DNA of 64,000 nucleotides from Gardnerella coleohominis (lineage in GTDB: Bacteria > Actinomycetota > Actinomycetes > Actinomycetales > Bifidobacteriaceae): contig NZ_MNLH01000002.1 in the NCBI RefSeq assembly GCF_002896555.1, positions 310,001-374,000 on the forward strand, given 5' to 3'. Both the position numbers and the translations under genes were made by a program. Below, in pieces: positions 38,549-46,387 of this stretch. The first letter of the stretch is position 1, and each line of letters starts with the position of its first letter. A model generated the notes under the pieces. That model was given only the letters and a program-made list of their open reading frames with translations, was not told the DNA's origin and made no database searches.

Positions 38549-39544
38549 GTGCTTATCGCACAGCGTCCGACACTTACCGAGGAATCACTGAATCCCCAGC
38601 GTTCTCGCTTTACTATTGAGCCGTTGGAGCCAGGTTTCGGCTACACGCTCGGCAATTCGCTCCGTCGTACTTTGTTGAGTTCTATTCCAGGAGCCGCCGT
38701 TACATCGGTGCGTATTTCTGGTGCTCTTCATGAGTTTACGACTCTGCCAGGTGTTGAAGAGGATGTCACTGAAATCCTGCTGAACATCAAAGGTATTGTG
38801 CTCACAAGTGAGTATGACGAACCTGTAGTGATGTATCTTCGAAAGAACGGCAAAGGTGAAGCAACTGCTGGAGATATTACTCCTCCGGCTGGTGTGACTA
38901 TTGCCAATCCTGAGATGCATATTGCTACTCTCGCAGAAGATGGCGAGCTCGAAATTGAGTTCACTGTTGAGCGTGGCCGTGGCTATGTGCCAGCTCAGAT
39001 GAACAAGCAGGAGAACAGCGAAATCGGCCGCATTCCTGTGGATTCGATCTACTCGCCAGTATTAAAGGTGAGCTATAAGGTCGAAGCTACCCGCGTGGAA
39101 CAGCGCACGGACTTCGATAAGCTCATCCTGGATGTGGAAACTAAGCCGGCTATCTCTCCACGTGATGCAGTTGCATCAGCAGGTTCGACTTTGGTTGAGC
39201 TTTTCGGTCTTTGCCGTGAGCTTAATCTTCAAGCCGAAGGTGTGGAGGTTGGTCCAGCTCCTGCCATGGAGGAATCTAATTCCCAAATGGCTATACCGAT
39301 TGAGCAAATGAATCTTACGCAGCGTAGCTATAATTGCTTGAAGCGTGAGGGTATTCATACAGTCGGTGAATTAGTAGTTCACACTGAGCAGGATTTGCTC
39401 GATATTCGTAATTTCGGCATGAAATCCATCGATGAAGTGAAAGAAAAGTTGCAGTCCATGGGATTGTCATTGAAGGCTTCACCGCTTGGCTTTGACGCCA
39501 ATAATCTCGAAGGTGGTACTTTCTTCTCGCCTGAAGACGAGTAA
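38549..39544 (+). CDS. rpoA: RNA polymerase alpha subunit
   Basis: The 331-residue subunit scaffolds polymerase assembly. The N-terminal domain has [20 protein letters not shown] and GYVPAQMN. The C-terminal DNA-binding domain (about residues 248-310) has [20 protein letters not shown], which binds UP elements and activators. It starts with GTG after AAAGG. Confidence 0.98.
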   Translation: MLIAQRPTLTEESLNPQRSRFTIEPLEPGFGYTLGNSLRRTLLSSIPGAAVTSVRISGALHEFTTLPGVEEDVTEILLNIKGIVLTSEYDEPVVMYLRKNGKGEATAGDITPPAGVTIANPEMHIATLAEDGELEIEFTVERGRGYVPAQMNKQENSEIGRIPVDSIYSPVLKVSYKVEATRVEQRTDFDKLILDVETKPAISPRDAVASAGSTLVELFGLCRELNLQAEGVEVGPAPAMEESNSQMAIPIEQMNLTQRSYNCLKREGIHTVGELVVHTEQDLLDIRNFGMKSIDEVKEKLQSMGLSLKASPLGFDANNLEGGTFFSPEDE

Positions 39545-39630
39545 AGTAGCACTGCAAGTGCCGTAACATTCGGATGTTCGGGTTGATGCCCACCTGAATG
39601 ATGCGACAATTGCGACAATAAGGAGTAACA

Positions 39631-40056
39631 ATGCCTACACCGAAACAAGGCCCTCGTCTGGCTTCAAGCCCAGCGCATGAGCGCCTGATGCTGGCCAACA
39701 TGGCGACCAGCCTTTTCCAGCACGGTCGTATTGTGACGACTCTGCCAAAGGCAAAGCGTCTTCGTCCACTTGCTGAGCGTTTGGTCACATTCGCTAAGCG
39801 TGGCGATTTGCATTCACGTCGTCGCGTGTTGCGCGTGATCCGCGACAAGTCCGTGGTTCACAATCTCTTCACTTCGATTGCTGAGCAGATGGAGCAGCGC
39901 GAAGGCGGTTACACCCGCATCGTGAAGATCGCTCCTCGTCGTGGTGATACTGCTCCACAGGCTATTATCGAGCTTGTGGCTGAGCCAGTAAGCCCAAAGC
40001 AGGCAGTCGTTAAAGAAGCTGAAGCTGCAACAAAGGTAGCTACTGAGGCTGAGTAA
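39631..40056 (+). CDS. rplQ: Ribosomal protein bL17
   Basis: The 141-residue exit-tunnel-ring protein contains [20 protein letters not shown] and [21 protein letters not shown] short Ala/Glu tail follows the core. It is the last gene of the cluster; truA, often next, is absent here. Confidence 0.98.
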   Translation: MPTPKQGPRLASSPAHERLMLANMATSLFQHGRIVTTLPKAKRLRPLAERLVTFAKRGDLHSRRRVLRVIRDKSVVHNLFTSIAEQMEQREGGYTRIVKIAPRRGDTAPQAIIELVAEPVSPKQAVVKEAEAATKVATEAE

Positions 40057-40150
40057 GCCTGGGGTGCAGTAAGACTTATATGCGATTCGTTAATATGATT
40101 CGTTAATAGGATTTGTTTATAAGTTTTATGATTACCTTGTAAGTTTACTT

Positions 40151-40186
40151 AAACGAGTCAGGAATTTTCCTGGCTCGTTTTTGTTT
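40151..40186 (+). terminator. Terminator at the end of the ribosomal cluster
   Basis: AAACGAGTCAGGA pairs with TCCTGGCTCGTTT at 12 of 13 positions around a short ATTT loop, and T-rich sequence follows. Confidence 0.92.
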
Positions 40187-40274
40187 AATAGGATTTAACT
40201 AATTTCTAGCCAGAGAAATCATGAATATTTCCTTAACGTTTCTCAAGTAGAGGCAAACCTTTAGAATAGTACGC

Positions 40275-42623
40275 ATGCCTAAAAAGAATTCACTTACTAT
40301 GCATCGCGTATTAGCACTATTTCTTACTTATGTTTTATTGTGCTTTTGTGGCGGTGGTGCACTAAGCATATTGTTTGTGCCAAGCGTTATGAGCGTAAAT
40401 AGTGTTGTGAAATCTGTTGTTCCTTCGCTTCGTGTTGACGGCATAGATTTTGACGTCACTGCTTTACCTCAGAAATCGCGTATTTTTGCGTCTGATGGAA
40501 AAACAGTTATAGCTACGTTCTACGCTCAAAATCGTACTGTTGTTCCTCTTCGCAAGATTTCCCAATACATGCAGCGAGCAATGGTAGCTCGAGAAGATCG
40601 TCGCTTCTTTGAGCATTCAGGCGTTGACGTGCAAGGCGTTATGCGAGCTTTTGTGCAAACATTTATTAAGCATGGAAGTATGCAGGGTGGTTCTTCGCTT
40701 ACACAGCAGTATGTGAAGAATGTTCTGATGATTAAGGCTCGTGACGATAACGATCCTATTGCTGAATACCATGCTTCAGAAGGCACGATTGCGCGTAAGC
40801 TTCGTGAGATGCTTATAGCAATTCAAATGGAAAAGAAGTATTCAAAGTTAGAGATTCTTCAAGGCTATTTGAATATCGCGCAGTTTGGAAGCAATAATTT
40901 GTATGGCGTTGAAATGGCAGCTAAGCGATATTTCAACACTACAGCTGAGAAACTTGATTTAGTTCAGTCTGCAACTATCGCGGCTATTACTAAGAATCCT
41001 GCTAGGTATGATCCTTCTATTGAAAGTAATTTGAAGGACTCGCAAATTCAGCGAAATACTGTTTTGGATTTGATGTTACGTCAAGGCTTTATTTCTAAAG
41101 CTGAACACGATAAAGCTTCTGCTATTCCTGTTAAAGATACTTTAAATATTCAAAGAAATATATCGCATGTTGGATGTCAAGCAGCTGGGGATGCAGCATT
41201 CTTCTGCGATTATGTTACTAAGAAAATCCTTAATTCTCGCGAATTTGGCAGCAGTGTGATGGCTCGTCAAAAGTTGCTTAATGAAGGTGGCTTGGATATT
41301 TATTCCACAATGGATATTCATGCTAATGACGCTGCAATGAAAACTGCGCGTAAAACTATTCCTGTGAACGATAGCAGCGGTTTTGAGGTTTCTATTGCTG
41401 CTATTAAACCTGGAACTGGTGAAGTTTTGGGATTTGGTAGCAATCGTATTTATGATGCTACGGATGCTGCAAGGCTTGATCCTACTCACACCGCTATCAA
41501 TTATGCGGTTGATGAGCGCGATGGTGGCGGTTTAGGTTGGCAAGTTGGTTCTACTTGGAAGCCTATTAACATGGTTGCTTGGCTTTTAGCTGGAAAGTCG
41601 ATCAATCAGCCTTTGCGTACTTCTACTTTGTATAATAACGATGATTTTTCGTGCGCTAGGTATCACGGTTTAGGTAAATGGCCTGTTCAGAATTCTGGCG
41701 GTGGTACTGTTAGCCCTGAAACGCCGTTAATGGGTCTTGTGCATTCTCATAACACTATTCAGGCTTCTATGGGTTCGCAGATTAAGTTGTGTGCTGTTGC
41801 TGAAGCTGCAAGAACTTTGGGTTATCATAATTCTCCTTTAGGTCAGGAAGATATTTTCTCTAAGAATTCTTTGAACCCTCCTATGATGATTGGTGCTGTG
41901 CAGGGATCGCCTTTGAGTATGGCAAATGTTTATGCGACTATTGGCGCTGATGGCGTGCAATGCGATCCTATTGCTATTAAGCGAGTAATAGATAAAAATG
42001 GAAAGCGCTTGCGTGTTCCTAGCGCTCACTGCCATCAAGCTATTCCTAAGAAGGTTGCGCAAACTGTTGCTTATGCTATGAATCAAGGTGTTGTTCAGCC
42101 AACTGGTGTCGCAAGAGTTGCTCAGCTTGAAGGTGGCCGTAAGACTTTTGCTAAGACTGGTACTAACGAAGATACTTACATGCTTACGGGTGGATTTATA
42201 CCTAATCAAGTTGCAGCATTTGTGGCAGTCGGCAATGCTGAGCATCCTAAGACTTTTAACGGTGCCATGATTAATGGCGTTAGAAGAGGCACTTGGTTTG
42301 GTGTGTTTATTGCTGCACCAGCTTGGAAGTACTTCATGGATACTTATTCTGATGCTGCGAAGCTCCCTAAAGATAATGATTACGGTAAGCCGGATCCTGA
42401 TTTCTTAAGGGGTGGCCCTATGCCGTCAGATTTGAAGCGTAATTCAGACGCTGCGGAACAGCGTAATCGTGATTCTGATGCTCAACGTGAGGCTGCTCGT
42501 GAACAGCATGGTTCACAAAGTGGTTCTCAAGCTGGAGATCAAACTAATGCTGGTACAGGCGGTACAGGTGGTACCGGCGGTACCGGCGGTACTGATGATG
42601 GCAACGATGGTGACAATCAGTAG
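40275..42623 (+). CDS. Class A penicillin-binding protein
   Basis: The 782-residue bifunctional enzyme polymerises and crosslinks peptidoglycan on the outer face. One N-terminal membrane anchor lies at about residues 13-36. The GT51 glycosyltransferase domain has MVAREDRRFFEHSGVDVQG, QGGSSLTQQYVKN and EILQGYLNIAQFG. The transpeptidase domain has the active Ser in GSTWKPIN (SxxK), SHN and AKTGTNED (KTG). A Gly/Thr repeat tail (GTGGTGGTGG) encoded by a 9-bp tandem repeat ends the protein. It appears monocistronic. The actinobacterial PonA/MrcA group is the nearest fit. Confidence 0.95.
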   Translation: MPKKNSLTMHRVLALFLTYVLLCFCGGGALSILFVPSVMSVNSVVKSVVPSLRVDGIDFDVTALPQKSRIFASDGKTVIATFYAQNRTVVPLRKISQYMQRAMVAREDRRFFEHSGVDVQGVMRAFVQTFIKHGSMQGGSSLTQQYVKNVLMIKARDDNDPIAEYHASEGTIARKLREMLIAIQMEKKYSKLEILQGYLNIAQFGSNNLYGVEMAAKRYFNTTAEKLDLVQSATIAAITKNPARYDPSIESNLKDSQIQRNTVLDLMLRQGFISKAEHDKASAIPVKDTLNIQRNISHVGCQAAGDAAFFCDYVTKKILNSREFGSSVMARQKLLNEGGLDIYSTMDIHANDAAMKTARKTIPVNDSSGFEVSIAAIKPGTGEVLGFGSNRIYDATDAARLDPTHTAINYAVDERDGGGLGWQVGSTWKPINMVAWLLAGKSINQPLRTSTLYNNDDFSCARYHGLGKWPVQNSGGGTVSPETPLMGLVHSHNTIQASMGSQIKLCAVAEAARTLGYHNSPLGQEDIFSKNSLNPPMMIGAVQGSPLSMANVYATIGADGVQCDPIAIKRVIDKNGKRLRVPSAHCHQAIPKKVAQTVAYAMNQGVVQPTGVARVAQLEGGRKTFAKTGTNEDTYMLTGGFIPNQVAAFVAVGNAEHPKTFNGAMINGVRRGTWFGVFIAAPAWKYFMDTYSDAAKLPKDNDYGKPDPDFLRGGPMPSDLKRNSDAAEQRNRDSDAQREAAREQHGSQSGSQAGDQTNAGTGGTGGTGGTGGTDDGNDGDNQ
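42552..42596 (+). repeat. 9-bp tandem repeat at the PBP 3' end
   Basis: Five units of the type GGTACAGGC/GGTACCGGC encode repeated GTG residues. A change in copy number would stay in frame and vary tail length. Confidence 0.8.
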
Positions 42624-42687
42624 TGATGCTGAAAGTCGGTAATTGTTAGGTCAATTGCTAATCGTTGTGAAATCAGCGAAGTTGAGT

Positions 42688-42720
42688 AGTAAAAATATAA
42701 AGTAAAAATATAAAGTAAAA
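42688..42720 (+). repeat. Two 13-bp tandem units between the PBP gene and pyrD
   Basis: TAAAAATATAAAG occurs twice in tandem and is followed by TAAAAG. The rest of the spacer is AT-rich. Confidence 0.7.
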
Positions 42721-42808
42721 GAGATTAGCAGATTCCGTTTATGGCATTTATAGTATTTGTGTCATTCATGGGGTCTGCTTAATCCATAAGTTTAAGGAGC
42801 TTGAAAAA

Positions 42809-44122
42809 TTGAAGGAATCGAATAACGAATCGAATAACGAATCAAATAACGAATCGAAAAAGGATTGTGCTTCCGGCAAATCTTGTTCTTTAGCTAAGTC
42901 CGATTGTTCTAAATCAGATTGTGCTACCAAAAACATGAAATCTTCGGGATCTAAGAAAGTTAGCAAGTCTTCGCAGTCCTATGTTTCAAATAATCCTTTA
43001 AGAAACAATATAAATATGGCTGCAACTGATCTTCTAACCTTCTCCTATAAGCATATTATTAAGCCACATATGGTTTTCAATGTTCCGCCTGACGAAGCTC
43101 ATGAGCGCATGTTGGTTTTGTGCAAAGCTTTTTCTGACAATCCTTTGCTTATGTGGCTTTTGCGTTCAACTTTGGATTATACGGATCCTGTTTTGGAAAC
43201 AAATGTTATGGGATTAGATTTTGACAATCCTTTTGGCTTGAGTGCTGGTTTGGATAAGAATTGCGATTTGACTGTTGTTCTTGACAATGCAGGTTTCGGA
43301 TTTGAAACAGTCGGATCTACTACTTCTCGCCCTTGTGCTGGTAATTCAAAGCCTTGGTATCATCGTTTCCCTGAATATGATTCTATTTTGGTTCACGCTG
43401 GTTTAGATAACGATGGCAGTGAGGCTGTTGTTGCTCGCGCTGAAAAGGCTTGGACTCGTTCTCGTATGAATATTTCTGTGTCTATTGCTCGCACGAATGA
43501 TGATTTAGTTGGCGATTTAGACGAAGGCATTGAAGATTATCGTATATCGCTTGAGCGTGCTGCTGGGCGTACTTCTATGATTGAGGTGAATATTTCTTGC
43601 CCGAACACGTGCGCTGGTGAGCCTTTTACCAAGCCTGAAGCATTGGATAAGCTTTTTACAGTGCTAGATAAGGTGGATCGTCCTCAGCCAACTTTGGTTA
43701 AGATGCCTTTGAACGTGCCTGGCGGTTGGGATCAGTTTAAATCGCTTCTTGATGTTCTTGCTGAGCATAAGGTTGATGGTGTTACTATTGCTAATTTGTG
43801 CAAGAATCGCGCTGGTTTGAATATTCCTGCTGATTTGCCTGGCGGACTTTCTGGCGGCCCTACTTATAAGGCAAGTAATGAGTTGATTCGTAGAACGCGT
43901 GCTGCTTTTGGCGATCGTTTTGTTATTGCTGGAGCTGGTGGCGTTTTCACTCCTCGTCAAGCGTATGAGAAGATTCGCGCTGGATCTGATTTAGTTATGT
44001 TTATTTCTTCTCTTATGTATAGAGGACCTCAGCAAATTAGTGTTTTGAAGCGAGGATTAGCTAGATTGTTGAAGGCTGATGGTTTTGAGCATGTTTCTGA
44101 CGCTGTCGGAATTGATGCTTAA
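42809..44122 (+). CDS. pyrD: Dihydroorotate dehydrogenase, class 2 type
   Basis: The protein has 437 residues from TTG 42809, which has AAGGAG nine bases upstream. The FMN barrel starts near residue 75 (LLTFSYKHIIKPHMVFNVPP) and contains GLDFDNPFGLSAGLDKN, EVNISCPNTC, and VIAGAGGVFTPRQAYEKIRAG. It oxidises dihydroorotate to orotate in pyrimidine synthesis. The N-terminal 69 residues are unusual: SNNE repeats from a 12-bp tandem repeat, then Ser/Lys/Cys-rich sequence. If translation starts instead at ATG 43016 the enzyme would have normal length (368), but that site lacks a ribosome-binding site. No other pyr gene is adjacent. Confidence 0.92.
   Translation: MKESNNESNNESNNESKKDCASGKSCSLAKSDCSKSDCATKNMKSSGSKKVSKSSQSYVSNNPLRNNINMAATDLLTFSYKHIIKPHMVFNVPPDEAHERMLVLCKAFSDNPLLMWLLRSTLDYTDPVLETNVMGLDFDNPFGLSAGLDKNCDLTVVLDNAGFGFETVGSTTSRPCAGNSKPWYHRFPEYDSILVHAGLDNDGSEAVVARAEKAWTRSRMNISVSIARTNDDLVGDLDEGIEDYRISLERAAGRTSMIEVNISCPNTCAGEPFTKPEALDKLFTVLDKVDRPQPTLVKMPLNVPGGWDQFKSLLDVLAEHKVDGVTIANLCKNRAGLNIPADLPGGLSGGPTYKASNELIRRTRAAFGDRFVIAGAGGVFTPRQAYEKIRAGSDLVMFISSLMYRGPQQISVLKRGLARLLKADGFEHVSDAVGIDA
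42812..42859 (+). repeat. 12-bp in-frame tandem repeat at the pyrD 5' end
   Basis: Units of GAATCGAATAAC occur about four times with one or two changes and encode ESNN. The 12-bp length keeps the reading frame. Confidence 0.8.
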
Positions 44123-44180
44123 GTCTTCAGTAAGGATTTAGTAGGCGTTTAGCAAGTCTTTAGCAAGCTAAACCTTTTAG

Positions 44181-44210
44181 AGCCTGGTTTCTTATAAGCC
44201 AGGCTTTCTT
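44181..44210 (+). terminator. Terminator after pyrD
   Basis: AGCCTGG/CCAGGCT, a perfect 7-bp stem with an 11-nt loop, followed by TTTCTT. Confidence 0.8.
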
Positions 44211-44375
44211 AATTGAGTTGGTTGCGCTTTTAGCCACTCTTTTTGAGTTCGATTTTGTGCGCTTTGCGCTCAAGAATAGTTGATTTTGCTTTTATTTGTT
44301 CGCTGCATTGCGTTGCGCACAGATAAACGCTCAATCGCGTTTGTTTTTTGCGTATATGTGTGCGATAATGTTCGT

Positions 44376-45194
44376 ATGATTTCTTCACAGCGTCAGCAAT
44401 TAATTCTTAGTAGACTTCGTACAAGAGGCGCAGTTCGTATTACTGCATTGTCTAAGGAATTGGCAGTATCTGCTATGACTATTCGCCGAGATATAGGCGA
44501 GTTGTCGGATAAAGGTTTACTTAAGCGTGTTCATGGCGGCGCTGTTACGACTAATACTTTGTTAAGTGAGCCGCTGTTTTCTGTTAAATCACAGATGGAT
44601 ATTGGTCTGAAAGATGCCATTGCTCGTAAGGCAGTTGGTTATGTGCAGCCTGGCGATGTTATTGCTATTGGCGGTGGTACTACTGCTTATGTGTTTGCTC
44701 AGCATTTATTAGAGTCGCGTCAGGCTTCTGGCATTACGATTTTGACAAATTCGATTCCTGTTGCTGAACTTGTGCAAGCTTTGGAGTCTAAGGATGTTGA
44801 AGTTATTGTTACTGGCGGTGTGATTACTCGCTCTAATTCATTGGTTGGACCTATTGCAGATAAAGTTGTTTCATCTTTGAGAGTGAACACTGTGTTTTTG
44901 GGAACTCATTCAGTTTCGCTTCCGCGCGGATTCCTTATGCCAAATTCTCTTGAAGCTGCTACTGATATGGCTTTGATGGAAATTGCGGATCGTACGATTA
45001 TATTAACTGATCACACTAAGTGGAGGTGTACTTCGCTTTCGCTTTTCGCTCGATTTGATCAAGTCGATATGGTTATAACTGATGATAGATTAGAGCCAAA
45101 TGCGCAGCTTCGAACGCGTGAGTTGGTGAAGGATTTGATACTTGCACCTACTAGTGAAACTGTTGATAATCATTCGATTTCTATAGGTATGTAA
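44376..45194 (+). CDS. DeoR-family transcriptional regulator
   Basis: The 272-residue repressor begins MISSQRQQLILSRLRTRGAV and has a winged-helix domain (LSKELAVSAMTIRRDIGELS, then LLKRVHGGAV). The sugar-phosphate-sensing DeoRC domain follows, with GDVIAIGGGTTAYVFAQHL and ILTNSIPVAELVQ. DeoR proteins usually respond to phosphorylated sugars. The frame is open 96 bp upstream, but ATG 44376 gives the family N-terminus. No sugar gene is adjacent, so the target is unknown. Confidence 0.88.
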   Translation: MISSQRQQLILSRLRTRGAVRITALSKELAVSAMTIRRDIGELSDKGLLKRVHGGAVTTNTLLSEPLFSVKSQMDIGLKDAIARKAVGYVQPGDVIAIGGGTTAYVFAQHLLESRQASGITILTNSIPVAELVQALESKDVEVIVTGGVITRSNSLVGPIADKVVSSLRVNTVFLGTHSVSLPRGFLMPNSLEAATDMALMEIADRTIILTDHTKWRCTSLSLFARFDQVDMVITDDRLEPNAQLRTRELVKDLILAPTSETVDNHSISIGM

Positions 45195-45564
45195 TACAGT
45201 TTCACTTAATTTTTAGAGTATTAGGCTTTGGTTAAGTATTATCAAAGTCTATTAAAGCGTTGCTAATGTGATATACATCTCATTTGTAACGCTTATTTTT
45301 TAGTAGGATTGCGCTATTTCTAACAATATTCGTGTGTTAATTATTGGTAATTATTTGTTAATTATCTTTTAAATATGTTCAAGTTTGTTAGAAATATGCA
45401 TATTTTAGGTATATTTTGCGTATATTTTATGTTTATTTTTCTTAAAATAAGCTTTTATAATGTTATCTTTTGTTTTCTCAAATATTGTTAAAAATACTCA
45501 AAATACCGAAAATTGCATCCTAATACTTTTAAATATGGTCAAAGAAATGAAGTACACTCATTCT
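45195..45564 (+). other. AT-rich spacer with weak terminator upstream of the TPP riboswitch
   Basis: AAGCGTT (about 45255) and AACGCTT (about 45288) with TATTTTTTAG form a probable terminator for the DeoR gene. The following 250 bp are extremely AT-rich; a promoter for the riboswitch must lie here but I cannot choose one among many TATAAT-like boxes. Confidence 0.5.
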
Positions 45565-45660
45565 TGCGACACGGGTGCTTTGTGTGAACAAAGCTGAGAG
45601 AAACCGCTTGAACGTGAATCCAGATAATGCTGGCGCACGGAGGTCTGTTTTCCCGTGCCT
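45565..45660 (+). ncRNA. TPP riboswitch (THI element)
   Basis: The conserved core is present in order: ACGGGTGCTTTG, AAGCTGAGAG, AAACCGCTTGAAC, and ATCCAGATAATGCTGGCG followed by CACGGA. This is the thiamine pyrophosphate aptamer. It lies 60 bp upstream of a YkoE-type gene. GCACGG/CCGTGC (45635-45658) can form a hairpin, and the overlapping GTGCCT (45655-45660) can pair with AGGCAC (45710-45715) at the gene's ribosome-binding site, suggesting translational control; that part is inference. Confidence 0.93.
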
Positions 45661-45720
45661 AAATATCAAAAATTGCGTTTTAAACAATTAAATCGCAATC
45701 AAGTTTGAAAGGCACAATTT

Positions 45721-46320
45721 ATGTCAAATAATATTGCTAAACCAAAATCTCATTTAAGATGGCGAGTTATTGATATTTCAGTAGCTTCTGTAATAGCTGT
45801 TGTATCTGCTGTAATTTATTGGGTTGTTTCAGCTTTTTGCACGGCACCTTGGGATTTTCTTCAGTCTCTAGTACCTGGATTGGCTGGTTTGATTAACGGA
45901 TTATGGCTTTTTGCAGGCCCATTGGCTGCAATCATAATTCGCAAGCCTGGAGCAGCTCTTTATACTGAATTGCTTGCTGGTGTTATCGAAGGTCTCATGG
46001 GTAATATTTGGGGCCTTCCACATACATTTATTGTTTCAATGATTCAGGGAATTGGTGCAGAAATAATATTCCTAATACTTCTGTATAAGCGTTGGAATAT
46101 CTGGTATACGGCTCTTGCTGGAGGTTTTTCTGGTATTGGAACTTGGGTGAACTCCGTTTTTAATCATTTGCAAGGTGTTGGTTTATTCGGAAAATACGGA
46201 ATTGTACTCTTTACTACAAGTTTTATTTCCGGAGCTGTGTTTGCAGGTATTCTTATGTGGTTCTTGTATAAGGGTATACGTAAAACGGGTGCATTAAGTT
46301 CTTTTGCATCGGGACGTTAA
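45721..46320 (+). CDS. ykoE: YkoE-type substrate-binding (S) component of an ECF transporter
   Basis: The 199-residue integral membrane protein has about five or six hydrophobic segments. ISVASVIAVVSAVIYWVVSA begins the fold, followed by GLINGLWLFAGPLAAIIIRK, GAALYTELLAGVIEGLMGN and GGFSGIGTWVNSVFNH. These match the YkoE family, which binds thiamine or its hydroxymethylpyrimidine precursor. Control by the upstream TPP riboswitch supports a thiamine-related substrate. Translation starts at ATG after AAAGG. The energising subunits are encoded next. Confidence 0.88.
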   Translation: MSNNIAKPKSHLRWRVIDISVASVIAVVSAVIYWVVSAFCTAPWDFLQSLVPGLAGLINGLWLFAGPLAAIIIRKPGAALYTELLAGVIEGLMGNIWGLPHTFIVSMIQGIGAEIIFLILLYKRWNIWYTALAGGFSGIGTWVNSVFNHLQGVGLFGKYGIVLFTTSFISGAVFAGILMWFLYKGIRKTGALSSFASGR

Positions 46321-46387
46321 CAAATCCATATATTTAATAAGTCCATATATTAAATAAACTACGCATCATTGCCATAAAGGATTTACT

